Shown piece by piece: positions 26,291 to 34,931 of a DNA stretch of 64,000 nt; position 1 is the first letter of the stretch, and each line of letters starts with the position of its first letter. The translations under genes were made by a program, and so were the position numbers. Source of the stretch: UBA1563 sp041667115. GTDB taxonomy: Bacteria; Bacteroidota; Ignavibacteria; Ignavibacteriales; Ignavibacteriaceae. The notes under the pieces are model-generated. The model was not told the origin of the DNA, did no database searches, and was given only the letters and a program-made list of their open reading frames with translations. The stretch covers positions 12,279 to 76,278 of the forward strand of contig JBAYFO010000010.1 in NCBI GenBank assembly GCA_041667115.1, read 5' to 3'.

Positions 26291-27853
26291 CTAAAACATT
26301 AGCCAGCTAAGTGAAGTAAAAATTACAAACGGGTCTTTCGGTTTCTCGGAACTGCTTGTGTACTTAACGGTAGGAGATTTATAGAAATCACCTAATTGTA
26401 AATACCCTGCGCTTAATCCAAGCGTTAGAAAAACTTTGATGTTGTACTTAAATTCCACGTTAACTTCCGAACCGATATAAGAAGAGCCGCCGTTCGGAGT
26501 AACATTAGAGATCGCCGTAGCGAAACCGAGTTTACCGCTAAATTTATTCGGGATAATATCTTTTGAAACGGAGAAAAATCCAGCCGTAACACCCATCCCC
26601 ATATTTGAAATATCGTGTACAGCGGAATAATATCTGTTCACAACTTGCGGATCGGGAAAAAGCAATAATGCTTTATGCGAACTGTAAATGCCTGTGGGCG
26701 AGCCCCAAACATTTCCGGTAATTACGGAATTAATTTTTTTATCGCTCGCGCCGTTTTCATCTCCCGTTGTGTAAAGAGCTTCAACAGAAATTTTGTCATT
26801 TGCGGTCTGTCCATATTTGTATGCTACCGAAGCGTTTGTAGCAATACCGAAAATGTCGGCATATTTTTTTGCTGTTGAATAATCACTAACCGTATCTACA
26901 GTTCCAAGGTTTGCAATTACATAAGCATCAGCCCACCATCTTCCGGCAAGAAATTCCCGGTTGTAAGCTGCGTGCGTTCCAAGCCAGACAATGTTTGCTT
27001 CATATTTTTGTGAAGGAAAACTAAGCCGAACCGCACCGTTATATTGCGCGAGACCGCTGTTTAAACCTTGTCCAAGGACAGAAATTCCACCGGAGTTTTT
27101 TCCTCTATCCCAAACGAACCAGGCATCGGCTCCGACTTCAACCAAAGGATGAACTCGTGATTCAACATCCAACATCCACAGCGCCACATCATCATTTTCT
27201 TGAATGATATTTTCATAAAGTTGAAAATAACCGAAGCGCGCTTGTGTAGTTTCATTCAAATTTCCGAAAACACTGATACCGGTTGCCTGTGTTCCCCAAA
27301 AGGAAAGTTTGTAGGAACTGTTTTGGTAAGTGCTTACTGCGTTTTGGTTGGGATCACGAACATTATCAAACATTCTCTGCAAACCGATAACAACATTCCA
27401 ATCACTGTCTTTCGGTTTTATATCAACGTTTGCCAGAAGCGTTTGCAAGTTTACTTGTCCGGCGTTTATTCCGCCGCCGTTATTTCCGCCAACACCGTAC
27501 GCCGCGTCTCCCCATGTCATATCAATTTTAAATAAACTCCTGAACGTTGCTACTCCATCAAGAATTTGAGGAGTATAAATGAACATCGGAACAAATCTTT
27601 GCTCAAAATAAGTCGCGGTTTTTTCGCTTGTGTTTGTTGTGTTCGGTCCGAATAACCGTCCGATGATTTGCCCTCGGAGTAGTTCATTCGTCGGGGCTAT
27701 ATTAGAAGCGGTTCCGCGGCTAAACCAATAACCGATAAATTTAAATTCCGGTGCTTTTGCGTCCGGAATTTTTTTTACTTGTGCATCCTGTCCAAAATTA
27801 TTCGGGACGACAAAAAGCATGCACATAAAAAAGAGAAGCAGTTTAAATTTCAT
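26291..27853 (-). CDS. Outer-membrane β-barrel-like protein
   Basis: 520 residues with a cleavable signal (MKFKLLLFFMCMLFVVPNNFGQ). The rest is rich in alternating aromatic and polar residues (WNVVIGLQRM, YKLSFWGTQA, QARFGYFQLYEN, ARFGYF-like strands) and ends in VIFTSLSWLMF, with a C-terminal Phe, as in many outer-membrane barrels. This looks like a porin or alginate-export-type barrel, but I cannot name the family. It sits between a small lipoprotein gene (97 bases upstream) and the hydrolase lipoprotein gene (9 bases downstream), which supports a role in letting hydrophobic substrates or their esters across the outer membrane (inference). Confidence 0.75.
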   Translation of the reverse strand: MKFKLLLFFMCMLFVVPNNFGQDAQVKKIPDAKAPEFKFIGYWFSRGTASNIAPTNELLRGQIIGRLFGPNTTNTSEKTATYFEQRFVPMFIYTPQILDGVATFRSLFKIDMTWGDAAYGVGGNNGGGINAGQVNLQTLLANVDIKPKDSDWNVVIGLQRMFDNVRDPNQNAVSTYQNSSYKLSFWGTQATGISVFGNLNETTQARFGYFQLYENIIQENDDVALWMLDVESRVHPLVEVGADAWFVWDRGKNSGGISVLGQGLNSGLAQYNGAVRLSFPSQKYEANIVWLGTHAAYNREFLAGRWWADAYVIANLGTVDTVSDYSTAKKYADIFGIATNASVAYKYGQTANDKISVEALYTTGDENGASDKKINSVITGNVWGSPTGIYSSHKALLLFPDPQVVNRYYSAVHDISNMGMGVTAGFFSVSKDIIPNKFSGKLGFATAISNVTPNGGSSYIGSEVNVEFKYNIKVFLTLGLSAGYLQLGDFYKSPTVKYTSSSEKPKDPFVIFTSLSWLMF

Positions 27854-27950
27854 TTCCCGTCTCCTAAAAAAATCTTAATCATAATCTTAATCTTCATTCA
27901 TTTCCTAAACAAACAAGAAAAAGATTATGATTAATAAAGTGTTTATGTTC

Positions 27951-28487
27951 TTATTGCTTAACGTACTTTTGAATATAAATAGGATATTTAACACCAACGA
28001 TTGTTGTGCTTCCAAATCCGCCCGCAGCAGTTGGAGCATTCACACCGGTTAATGCAGGTGAAGTTTGAATAACTTCATACGACATATTTGTTCCGCTAAT
28101 TGCATAAATACCTGTTGCCGTTACCGTTGATGGAGTTGCCTGATTAGCAACAATGTTATAAATCGTTGCACCCTTTGTGAACGAAGTTGACAGGGTATCC
28201 GAATTTGTTGAAACAGGATTTGAATACGTTCCGGTAAAAGTTGTTGTTACATCAGAGCTGTCTGTTTGTACAACTATATAGGATTTGTTTTCGTTAAATG
28301 TTGCAACAATTTTTTTCACTTTGAACGGAGCGAGTTTTAATCCATACGCTACGTTTGCGCCGTCAGAAACCCAAACACCAACTATTGGATCTGTTGTGGT
28401 TGTAGGTGCGGTTGTTGTGTCATCTTTTTTACAAGATGTAAAAAGAACAGCGACAGAAAAGAACAAAAGCATGAGAGACTTTTTCAT
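27951..28487 (-). CDS. Small Thr-rich lipoprotein of unknown function
   Basis: 178 residues. The N-terminus MKKSLMLLFFSVAVLFTSC has a clear lipobox (LFTSC, Cys19). A Thr-rich linker (DDTTTAPTTTTDP) follows, then a β-rich domain starting IVGVWVSDG, the pattern of lipocalin-like/DUF proteins common in this group that bind small hydrophobic ligands. It has an AAAGGAG ribosome-binding site and starts 23 bases after the acyl-CoA ligase stop. Its presence between the ligase and the barrel gene suggests a helper in substrate uptake; the exact function is unknown. Confidence 0.7.
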   Translation of the reverse strand: MKKSLMLLFFSVAVLFTSCKKDDTTTAPTTTTDPIVGVWVSDGANVAYGLKLAPFKVKKIVATFNENKSYIVVQTDSSDVTTTFTGTYSNPVSTNSDTLSTSFTKGATIYNIVANQATPSTVTATGIYAISGTNMSYEVIQTSPALTGVNAPTAAGGFGSTTIVGVKYPIYIQKYVKQ

Positions 28488-28510
28488 ACGAACTCCTTTT
28501 ATTGATATTA

Positions 28511-30025
28511 TTATGTTATTGTTTGTTGATGAATTTTCAACAATTCCTTTTTATTAATTTTTCCCGCATCCGTTTTCGGAAGAGTTTTGAGAAATTGAAC
28601 ATATTTCGGGATTTTATATTTTGCCAAATTTCCTTTGCAAAAATCAAGAACAGCATTTTCGTCTAAAGAATTTTCATCATTTAAAACGATAAACGCCTTG
28701 CCAACTTCACCCCATTTTTCATCGGGAACGCCTATCACCGCCACTTCTTTTATATAATCATTTGTGTAAAGAAATTTTTCTATTTCTGCAGGGTAGACAT
28801 TTTCTCCGCCGCTGATGAACATGTTTTTTTTGCGGTCGACCACAAAATAGTAGCCGTCGTCGTCACGTTTTACCAAATCACCGGTATGAAAAAATCCATC
28901 GGTTATGGCGTTAATAGTTTCCTTTTCTTTTCGCCAATAACCGGGAGTAACAACGGGAGATTTCAGCCAGAGTTCGCCAACTTCATTATTACCGCAATCA
29001 ATTCCTTTTTCATTTACAATTTTCGGTTCAACATAAAAATTCGGAAAACCGATCGATCCCTTTTTTCTGATTGCATCATCTTGATGAAGCGAATAACAAT
29101 TTGGACCAACTTCAGTTAATCCGTAACCTTGCCGGATGTAAACTCCTTTTTGATGCCACGTATTTATTAAAGGAATCGGCATTGGAGCGCCACCGACAAT
29201 TGCGTAACGAACGGAAGAAAGATCAACTTGCCTAAAATATTCCAGGTCAGACATCATCTGCAGCATTGTGGGAACACCAAACATAATTGTCGCGCGTTCT
29301 TTTTCCATCAGTTTCAAAATTAATTCCGCATCAAAATTTTGAAGCAGCGTATGAGAACCACCATGCAATAAGAATGGTGTAAACAATACATTCCATCCGC
29401 CGGTATGAAAAAACGGCGCATAACTTTGCGTGTGGTCTTGCGAGTTTAAATCAAGCCGTAAGCCTGTGTTGATAGCGTTCCAGAAAAGCATTTGATGATT
29501 GATCTTTACTCCTTTTGAAAGCCCGGTTGTCCCGGCGGTGTAAAGAATCATCACTAGATCGTCGTTCGTATAATTTCTTACGGGAGAAAAATCTTTTTCC
29601 GTTACTTCATCAATTAAAAAAGAAGTAATTCTTTCAATCTTCATTTGAACCGGAATATTTTTTACCGTTTGAAGTTCTTTGATCTGTTTGGAATATTCCT
29701 CTTCATAAAAAAAGATTTTCGGCTCCGCATCTTTTATTAATGTATCAAGCTCGCGCGGGGTTAAGCGAAAATTTAGCGGAACTAAAATTGCTCCACACTT
29801 AATACATGCTAAAAATAGTTGAACGTATTCGGCGCGATTCTTAGAGTAGACGGCGATTCTTTCTCCTTCTTTAATTCCAATTTCTTTAGTGAGATAATTC
29901 GCCAACGCATTAGTGCGCTCATTAAACTGAAGGAACGTCCATTCCAAATTTCTGTTATATTCACGCAGAAATAATTTGTTCGGTGTATAGTAAGCCCATT
30001 TAGCAAGCCAATCAGTCGGCATCAT
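28511..30025 (-). CDS. Acyl-CoA synthetase (AMP-binding ligase)
   Basis: 504 residues, ANL superfamily; activates a carboxylic acid through an acyl-adenylate and loads CoA. Motifs in order: P-loop LYTAGTTGLSKGV, GYGLTEVGPN, TGDLVKRDDDGYYFVVDR with the hinge Asp-Arg, GGENVYPAEIE, and the C-terminal catalytic Lys in TDAGKINKKEL. The length suits medium- or long-chain acid ligases. It overlaps the MFS transporter gene by 4 bases, so uptake and activation of the same acid is plausible. The acid itself is not predictable. Confidence 0.93.
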   Translation of the reverse strand: MMPTDWLAKWAYYTPNKLFLREYNRNLEWTFLQFNERTNALANYLTKEIGIKEGERIAVYSKNRAEYVQLFLACIKCGAILVPLNFRLTPRELDTLIKDAEPKIFFYEEEYSKQIKELQTVKNIPVQMKIERITSFLIDEVTEKDFSPVRNYTNDDLVMILYTAGTTGLSKGVKINHQMLFWNAINTGLRLDLNSQDHTQSYAPFFHTGGWNVLFTPFLLHGGSHTLLQNFDAELILKLMEKERATIMFGVPTMLQMMSDLEYFRQVDLSSVRYAIVGGAPMPIPLINTWHQKGVYIRQGYGLTEVGPNCYSLHQDDAIRKKGSIGFPNFYVEPKIVNEKGIDCGNNEVGELWLKSPVVTPGYWRKEKETINAITDGFFHTGDLVKRDDDGYYFVVDRKKNMFISGGENVYPAEIEKFLYTNDYIKEVAVIGVPDEKWGEVGKAFIVLNDENSLDENAVLDFCKGNLAKYKIPKYVQFLKTLPKTDAGKINKKELLKIHQQTIT

Positions 30026-31293
30026 TTTGAGGTCTCCAAACGTTTGCTTCCTAAGAAAAGAATAATCGCTGCTATAAGTGCCGCTAACGGAGCCAACAAT
30101 AAAGTGGTTCGCATCAATTCAGGTTGAAGAGCAACATGCAAATAATCGTTAATCTTTCCGAAGATTGGCGGAGCAATGCCATATCCAATTACATTAACGG
30201 TAAAGAAATATAATCCAACTGCTAATCCACGTAAGTAAGGACCAGCGATGTCGTTCACGTCTGCGGCTGCAGGTCCAAGCCATGATAATGTTAGTGCAAG
30301 AAGAATAGTGATACAGACTATTTGCAAGGAAAGTATTGAAGTATTTAATAGGGTTAGCCAAACAGGAATACATAAAAATGCGATCATACTTGTAAACCGT
30401 AGTCTTCCACCGATTCGTTTTGCTTTGAATTTATCGGCAAACCATCCTCCTAAAATCGTTCCGGGAAGTCCGCCAATTAATGTTCCGATACCGATTAACA
30501 ATCCAATTTCAGAAATTGCCATTTTCTGAGTTCTTACTAAAAAAGTCGGTATCCAGATTGAAACGCTGTTGGCTGAAACCGCAAAAAATGCATATCCTAC
30601 CAAGATGTATCTAAGCGGAACATTTTGAAATAAAAGCTTCCAATTTTTTTTCTGATGTTCTTTTGGTGCGTCGCTAATTCCTCTTTCAGGTTCTCTTAAA
30701 AGCAAAACTAAAATGACAAAGATTAATCCCGGAAAACCTAAAAAGTAAAATGCGTATCGCCAGCTAAGCGCATCGCTAATCCATCCGCCAAAGAAAAAAG
30801 CAATGCCCGTACCAATTGCAATTCCGGAAGAAAAAACCGCCTGAACAGTAGCTCTCATCTTCGAAGGGAAATAATCACTAAGCAATGATAAGGCTGCCGG
30901 ACCTAACGAAGCTTCTCCAATTCCAACTAACATTCTACACGTAAATATTGTCCAAAATCCGGTTGCAAAACCTGTTAAGCCTGAAAAAATACTCCATACA
31001 GCTAAACCAAATGCTATTAACTTTTTTCTCGAAACTTTGTCCGCCATTCTTCCAAACGGAATTCCGAGTGCGGTATAGAAAATTACGAAAGACGTTGCCC
31101 CAAGCAACGCAAGTTCAAGATCGCTAAACTGTAATTCTTTTTTTATCGGAGTAAATAAAATGTAGATCAAAACGCGGTCGACAAAATTCATCACATAAAT
31201 TAATGTTAAAAGAAGCAGCGCATACCAGGCATATATCGGTATTGAAGATTTTGTTTCGTTGTTTTTTTCAGCTGTCATAATATTGTTTCTCAA
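30022..31293 (-). CDS. MFS transporter (spinster-like)
   Basis: 423 residues with about 12 membrane segments. The loop-2 motif GIPFGRMADKVSRKKLIAFG and motif GIGEASLGPAALSLLSDYFP are typical of the spinster/sugar-phosphate-type MFS branch, many of which move organic acids or lipids. ATG-stop overlaps of 4 bases join it to the KAS-III-like gene before and the acyl-CoA ligase gene after. Probable substrate is the acid activated by the ligase; this is inferred from the operon. A Met four residues in (MTAEKNNETK) is an alternative start. Confidence 0.92.
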   Translation of the reverse strand: MRNNIMTAEKNNETKSSIPIYAWYALLLLTLIYVMNFVDRVLIYILFTPIKKELQFSDLELALLGATSFVIFYTALGIPFGRMADKVSRKKLIAFGLAVWSIFSGLTGFATGFWTIFTCRMLVGIGEASLGPAALSLLSDYFPSKMRATVQAVFSSGIAIGTGIAFFFGGWISDALSWRYAFYFLGFPGLIFVILVLLLREPERGISDAPKEHQKKNWKLLFQNVPLRYILVGYAFFAVSANSVSIWIPTFLVRTQKMAISEIGLLIGIGTLIGGLPGTILGGWFADKFKAKRIGGRLRFTSMIAFLCIPVWLTLLNTSILSLQIVCITILLALTLSWLGPAAADVNDIAGPYLRGLAVGLYFFTVNVIGYGIAPPIFGKINDYLHVALQPELMRTTLLLAPLAALIAAIILFLGSKRLETSK

Positions 31294-32279
31294 TATTTAT
31301 ATATTGCATTTGCAAAAGCCAATCCGCCGCCCGACCCCATGAAACAAAGCACATCTCCCTTTTTTACTTTTCCTTTTTGCACTGCATCATCAAAAGCCAT
31401 CGGGATACAGGCAGAGCCGGTATAACCATATTTATCCATTATTGTGTGCGCTTTTGTTTTTTCAACTCCAAGGTTAGCAAGAGTTTCCCAGATTGTGTTG
31501 ATATTAATTTGTGTAAAGAAATAATGATCGATTTGCGAAGGTAGAATATTTATTTTCCCGCATGATTCTTTTATCATTTTTGTCCAGATCGTAGGATTAA
31601 TTTCTTTCGGAAATTTTTTCACAAATTTTAGTAAGTGATCTTTGTTTTCAACCACTTGATGCGTTACGGGCATGTGTGTTCCACCAGCATAAATTCCCAT
31701 CCAATCGCTATACTGTCCATCGGTAAAAAGTGATCCCGTTAAAAATCCGCTTTCAGAATTTACTTCAGACTTTAGAACTACTGCACCGGCGCCATCGGCA
31801 AATAGTGTTACGGTTTTTTTGTCTGTTAAGTCCAAATATTTACTCATCGCATAAGCGCCTATGACTAAAACGTAATTATATTTTTCATCGGCTTGAATAA
31901 ATTTTCCTGCTGTATCCAGCGCTGTAACAAATCCTGCACAAGCCGTATTGATATCAAAAGTTCCTGCTTTTTTTGCTCCAATTCTGTATTGAACAACAGA
32001 GGCGGTCGATGGAGAAATATATTCAGGCGTATCTGTCGCAACTATCAAAAGATCAATTTGATCAGCCGGGATTTGTGCCGACGCCAAAGCTTTCAACGCT
32101 GCGTTAACCGCAAGATCAGCGGTTGATTGATTTTCTTCACACCATCTTCTTTCGCGTATTGTCAAATTCTCTCTTAGCCAGGTATCTACGTCTTCTCCCA
32201 GAAGTTCATTAAAAAATGAATTTGGAATAATCCTTTCAGGTACATACGAACCAGAACCAACAATTAAGGAGTTTCTCAT
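31290..32279 (-). CDS. KAS-III-like thiolase-fold enzyme lacking canonical His and Asn
   Basis: 329 residues, FabH-type fold. The nucleophile is present as Cys114 in INTACAGF, and the C-terminus GSGGGLAFANAIYKY is typical. The segment that in FabH reads PHQANLR is here FFTQININ, so the catalytic His is Thr256; the HGNTSAASVP segment is YGYTGSACIP, so the catalytic Asn is Tyr286. Decarboxylative condensation by the normal FabH mechanism is therefore doubtful; acyl transfer or a non-decarboxylating reaction is possible. It lies 18 bases after the SDR gene and overlaps the MFS gene by 4 bases, so it belongs to the lipid operon and is probably not the housekeeping FabH. Confidence 0.88.
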   Translation of the reverse strand: MRNSLIVGSGSYVPERIIPNSFFNELLGEDVDTWLRENLTIRERRWCEENQSTADLAVNAALKALASAQIPADQIDLLIVATDTPEYISPSTASVVQYRIGAKKAGTFDINTACAGFVTALDTAGKFIQADEKYNYVLVIGAYAMSKYLDLTDKKTVTLFADGAGAVVLKSEVNSESGFLTGSLFTDGQYSDWMGIYAGGTHMPVTHQVVENKDHLLKFVKKFPKEINPTIWTKMIKESCGKINILPSQIDHYFFTQININTIWETLANLGVEKTKAHTIMDKYGYTGSACIPMAFDDAVQKGKVKKGDVLCFMGSGGGLAFANAIYKY

Positions 32280-32297
32280 AAATTTTTCCAGACTGGC

Positions 32298-33041
32298 TTA
32301 GACAATTAATCCGCCATCAACACTTAATGTAATTCCGTTTATAAAATTTGCTTCTTCACTTGATAAGAAAAGATAGGCGTAGGCAATATCTTCCGGCAAA
32401 CCGAGTCTGCCAAGAGGTGTTTTTTCTTCAAGTGATTTTAAAATGTTTTCGGGAACAGTTTTCACCATTTCGGTTGCGATAAAACCCGGCGCAACGGCGT
32501 TTACGTTAATTCCTTTTCTACCAAGTTCGCGAGCCCAAACTTTCGTCATTCCGATAATTCCTGCTTTTGTTGCCACGTAATTTGTTTGCCCAAAATTTCC
32601 ATATAATCCAACAACAGAGGAAGTATTAACAATTTTGCCGTATTTTTTTTCAATCATATAGGGCATGACTGCTTTTGTACAGTTAAAAACTCCGGTCAAG
32701 TTAACATCAATAACTTGCTGCCATTGTTCGGCGGTCATTTTGGCTAGAGAGGCGTCGCGGGTAATTCCTGCATTGTTGATAAGAATATCAATCGTTGAAA
32801 ATATCTCTACAGCTTCTTTCGCGGCTTTATCTGTTGAGTCAAGTTTCGTTACATCAACTTTTGTGAAATGCGCTTTCGTTCCTCTGTCGGAAAGTTCTTT
32901 TGCCAGAGCAATTCCTTTTTCTTCATTAACGTCCCAGATAACAATAGAGGCACCTTCTTCCGAAAATTTTAGCGCGGTAGCTTTCCCGATTCCTTGTGCT
33001 CCTCCGGTGATTACAGCAACTCTATTTTGGAGACGTTTCAT
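32298..33041 (-). CDS. Short-chain dehydrogenase, 3-oxoacyl reductase type
   Basis: 247 residues, NAD(P)H-dependent SDR. Cofactor motif TGGAQGIGKA at the N-terminus, NNAGITRD in the middle, and active-site Ser in NTSSVVG with YVATK (Tyr and Lys) follow the classical pattern; the C-terminus NGITLSVDGGLIV is FabG-like. It probably interconverts 3-oxoacyl and 3-hydroxyacyl thioesters; with a thiolase in the same operon it may work on CoA esters (PhaB-like) rather than ACP. A 20-bp palindrome lies 26 bases upstream of its start, so it may have a second, separately repressed promoter inside the operon. Confidence 0.92.
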   Translation of the reverse strand: MKRLQNRVAVITGGAQGIGKATALKFSEEGASIVIWDVNEEKGIALAKELSDRGTKAHFTKVDVTKLDSTDKAAKEAVEIFSTIDILINNAGITRDASLAKMTAEQWQQVIDVNLTGVFNCTKAVMPYMIEKKYGKIVNTSSVVGLYGNFGQTNYVATKAGIIGMTKVWARELGRKGINVNAVAPGFIATEMVKTVPENILKSLEEKTPLGRLGLPEDIAYAYLFLSSEEANFINGITLSVDGGLIV

Positions 33042-33066
33042 AGTTACTTTCCTTTTGCGTTTTTAT

Positions 33067-33086
33067 CGTTTGAAATATTTCAAACG
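33067..33086. promoter_or_regulatory. 20-bp palindromic operator (copy 1)
   Basis: CGTTTGAAATATTTCAAACG is a perfect 20-bp inverted repeat in the 59-base gap between the regulator gene and the SDR gene. A second copy with an identical 16-bp core lies upstream of the thiolase gene (34839-34854). The two copies flank the GbsR-type regulator's transcription unit, so that regulator is the obvious candidate ligand. Confidence 0.8.
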
Positions 33087-33100
33087 TTTATACTAAAAAA

Positions 33101-33622
33101 TTATTTGCTTTTCTTGTTCTTATTTTTTGAAATTAGCTTTTGCCGCTCTACAATCCATTCAGCTAAGAAATTCCGGTAATGTTTTTCCATGAAAATATAG
33201 AACTGTTCCATCTCAATAATTCTTTGCTGAATTACTTCTACATTTTTTTTGTTTATTTCTTTTACTTTTTCATTAAGGAATTTTGCGATACGGGTATTGT
33301 TTTTGATGAGCTCAAGGTTGTTACGGAATGCGTTTTCAAAAATTTCAGGTTCCACTTCGTAATAATCTTTTCTGTTATTTTCCGGCGACCATGTTTTGCG
33401 AATTAATTTTTTGTCACGAAGTCGCCTAACAATTTGGCTTATTGGACCTTTACTCCTCCCGAGTTGTTTTGTTATTTCATCAAGCGAAAGAGGTTCCGGG
33501 GAATAAATAAGAAGTGCAACGATGTGCCCCATCAGTTTGTTTAATCCGAAGGCTTTGTAAGCATCTCCGAACCGTTGAATCATTTCTTTACGAACGCGTT
33601 CTTCGTCAGGCATAAAAATCAA
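33101..33622 (-). CDS. GbsR/MarR-type transcriptional regulator
   Basis: 173-residue winged-helix regulator. The N-terminus MIFMPDEERVRKEMIQRFG is followed by GLNKLMGHIVALLIYSPEP and the recognition region DEITKQLGRSKGPISQIVRRL, the arrangement of GbsR-family proteins, which usually repress and respond to a small ligand. The C-terminal half is a charged helical dimerisation region ending in a Lys-rich tail. It overlaps the thiolase gene by 4 bases, so it is made with the enzymes it probably controls. Two identical palindromes bracket it and fit autoregulation. Confidence 0.9.
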   Translation of the reverse strand: MIFMPDEERVRKEMIQRFGDAYKAFGLNKLMGHIVALLIYSPEPLSLDEITKQLGRSKGPISQIVRRLRDKKLIRKTWSPENNRKDYYEVEPEIFENAFRNNLELIKNNTRIAKFLNEKVKEINKKNVEVIQQRIIEMEQFYIFMEKHYRNFLAEWIVERQKLISKNKNKKSK

Positions 33623-34797
33623 TTATATTTTTTAACAATTAAAGCAGAGGCTTCACCGCCACCAATGCATAGTGAAGCCAACCCATATTCCGAATTTCTT
33701 CTTTTCATTTCATAAAGCAGTGTTGTTAAAATCCGCGCTCCACTTGCACCAATAGGGTGTCCGATTGCTATTGCACCGCCGTTAACATTAACTTTCTCAA
33801 CCGGTAAATCAAGAATTTTGTTCACTGCTAATGAAACCACTGCAAAGGCTTCGTTAATCTCATAAAGATCAATTTTATCTTTTGTAAGCTTGGCTTTTGC
33901 TAAAACTTTTTGGATTGCATCTGCCGGTGCAGTTGTAAATTCAATTGGAGCTTTTGCCGCGGAACTTTGCGCCACAATTTCTGCTATAGGAGTGAGTCCA
34001 AGTTCTTTCGCTTTTTCTTCCGACATAATAAGTAAAGCTGCCGCACCATCATTAATACTGGAAGCGTTTGCCGCTGTAACAACACCGTTCTTATCGAACA
34101 CAGGTTTAAGTGAAGATATTTTATCGAAGTTCACTTTCCCCGGTTCTTCATCTTTATTAAAAATTATCTCACCGGTTTTTGATTTTATAGCAACATCAAT
34201 AGTTTCATCTTTAAACTTTCCTTCTTCAATTGCAGCTAATGCTTTTTTATAGGATTGAATTGAAAATGCATCAAGTTCTTCGCGGGTAAAATGAAAATCT
34301 TTCGCGCAAGACTCAGCACAATTTCCCATGTGAATATTGTTATAAACATCTGTTAAGCCGTCAATTAAAATGGAATCGTAGATTGTTGCGTTTCCTAATC
34401 TATAACCGTTTCTTCCTTGTTTTAATAGATATGGAGCATTCGTCATGCTTTCTTGTCCGCCGGCAATAATTATATCTGCATCACCGCAGGCAATCGCTTG
34501 TTGGGCTAACATAACTGCTTTTAATCCGCTACCGCACATTTTATTTATTGTTAGGCATTCTGTCTTTTCAGGAAGCCCTGCGTAGATGGCGGCTTGTCGT
34601 GCCGGAGCTTGCCCTAATCCTGCCGATAATACATTTCCCATTATTACTTCGTCAACAAGATTTTTATCAAGTCCCGATTCATCTAATAATGCTTTAATAA
34701 CAAAACTTCCGAGTTGGGGAGCGGTAAAACTGCTTAAGCTTCCGTTGAAAGTTCCAACAGCTGTTCTTTTGGCATGAGTGATGACTACTTTTTTCAT
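33619..34797 (-). CDS. Acetyl-CoA C-acetyltransferase (thiolase)
   Basis: 392 residues, the usual length for degradative or biosynthetic thiolases. Active-site Cys is in INKMCGSGLKAV near residue 88; the His loop is GGAIAIGHPIGASGAR and the second Cys lies in SLCIGGGEAS near the C-terminus. It either condenses two acetyl-CoA or cleaves 3-oxoacyl-CoA. First gene of the lipid operon; a promoter and a palindromic operator sit directly upstream. Confidence 0.95.
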   Translation of the reverse strand: MKKVVITHAKRTAVGTFNGSLSSFTAPQLGSFVIKALLDESGLDKNLVDEVIMGNVLSAGLGQAPARQAAIYAGLPEKTECLTINKMCGSGLKAVMLAQQAIACGDADIIIAGGQESMTNAPYLLKQGRNGYRLGNATIYDSILIDGLTDVYNNIHMGNCAESCAKDFHFTREELDAFSIQSYKKALAAIEEGKFKDETIDVAIKSKTGEIIFNKDEEPGKVNFDKISSLKPVFDKNGVVTAANASSINDGAAALLIMSEEKAKELGLTPIAEIVAQSSAAKAPIEFTTAPADAIQKVLAKAKLTKDKIDLYEINEAFAVVSLAVNKILDLPVEKVNVNGGAIAIGHPIGASGARILTTLLYEMKRRNSEYGLASLCIGGGEASALIVKKYN

Positions 34798-34838
34798 AGT
34801 TCTTCTCTTCTTCGATAAGATATATTATGTTTTTTACA

Positions 34839-34854
34839 TTTGAAATATTTCAAA
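34839..34854. promoter_or_regulatory. 16-bp palindromic operator (copy 2)
   Basis: TTTGAAATATTTCAAA, perfect over 16 bp and identical to the core of the copy at 33067-33086. It lies 42 bases before the thiolase start and 6 bases downstream of the -7 box at 34861-34868, so a bound repressor would cover the transcription start. Confidence 0.8.
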
Positions 34855-34860
34855 CGTTGA

Positions 34861-34891
34861 AAACATAACTAATCTTTTTTAGAAAGTCAAT
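34861..34891 (-). promoter_or_regulatory. Bacteroidota-type promoter of the lipid operon
   Basis: On the minus strand TTG (34891-34889), exactly 20 bases, then TATGTTTT (34868-34861), 7 of 8 matches to TAnnTTTG. Its position just upstream of the palindrome makes a repressible promoter. Confidence 0.6.
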
Positions 34892-34931
34892 ATTTATTTT
34901 TAGTAGTTCAGAAATTTTGGGGATGGGAGTA

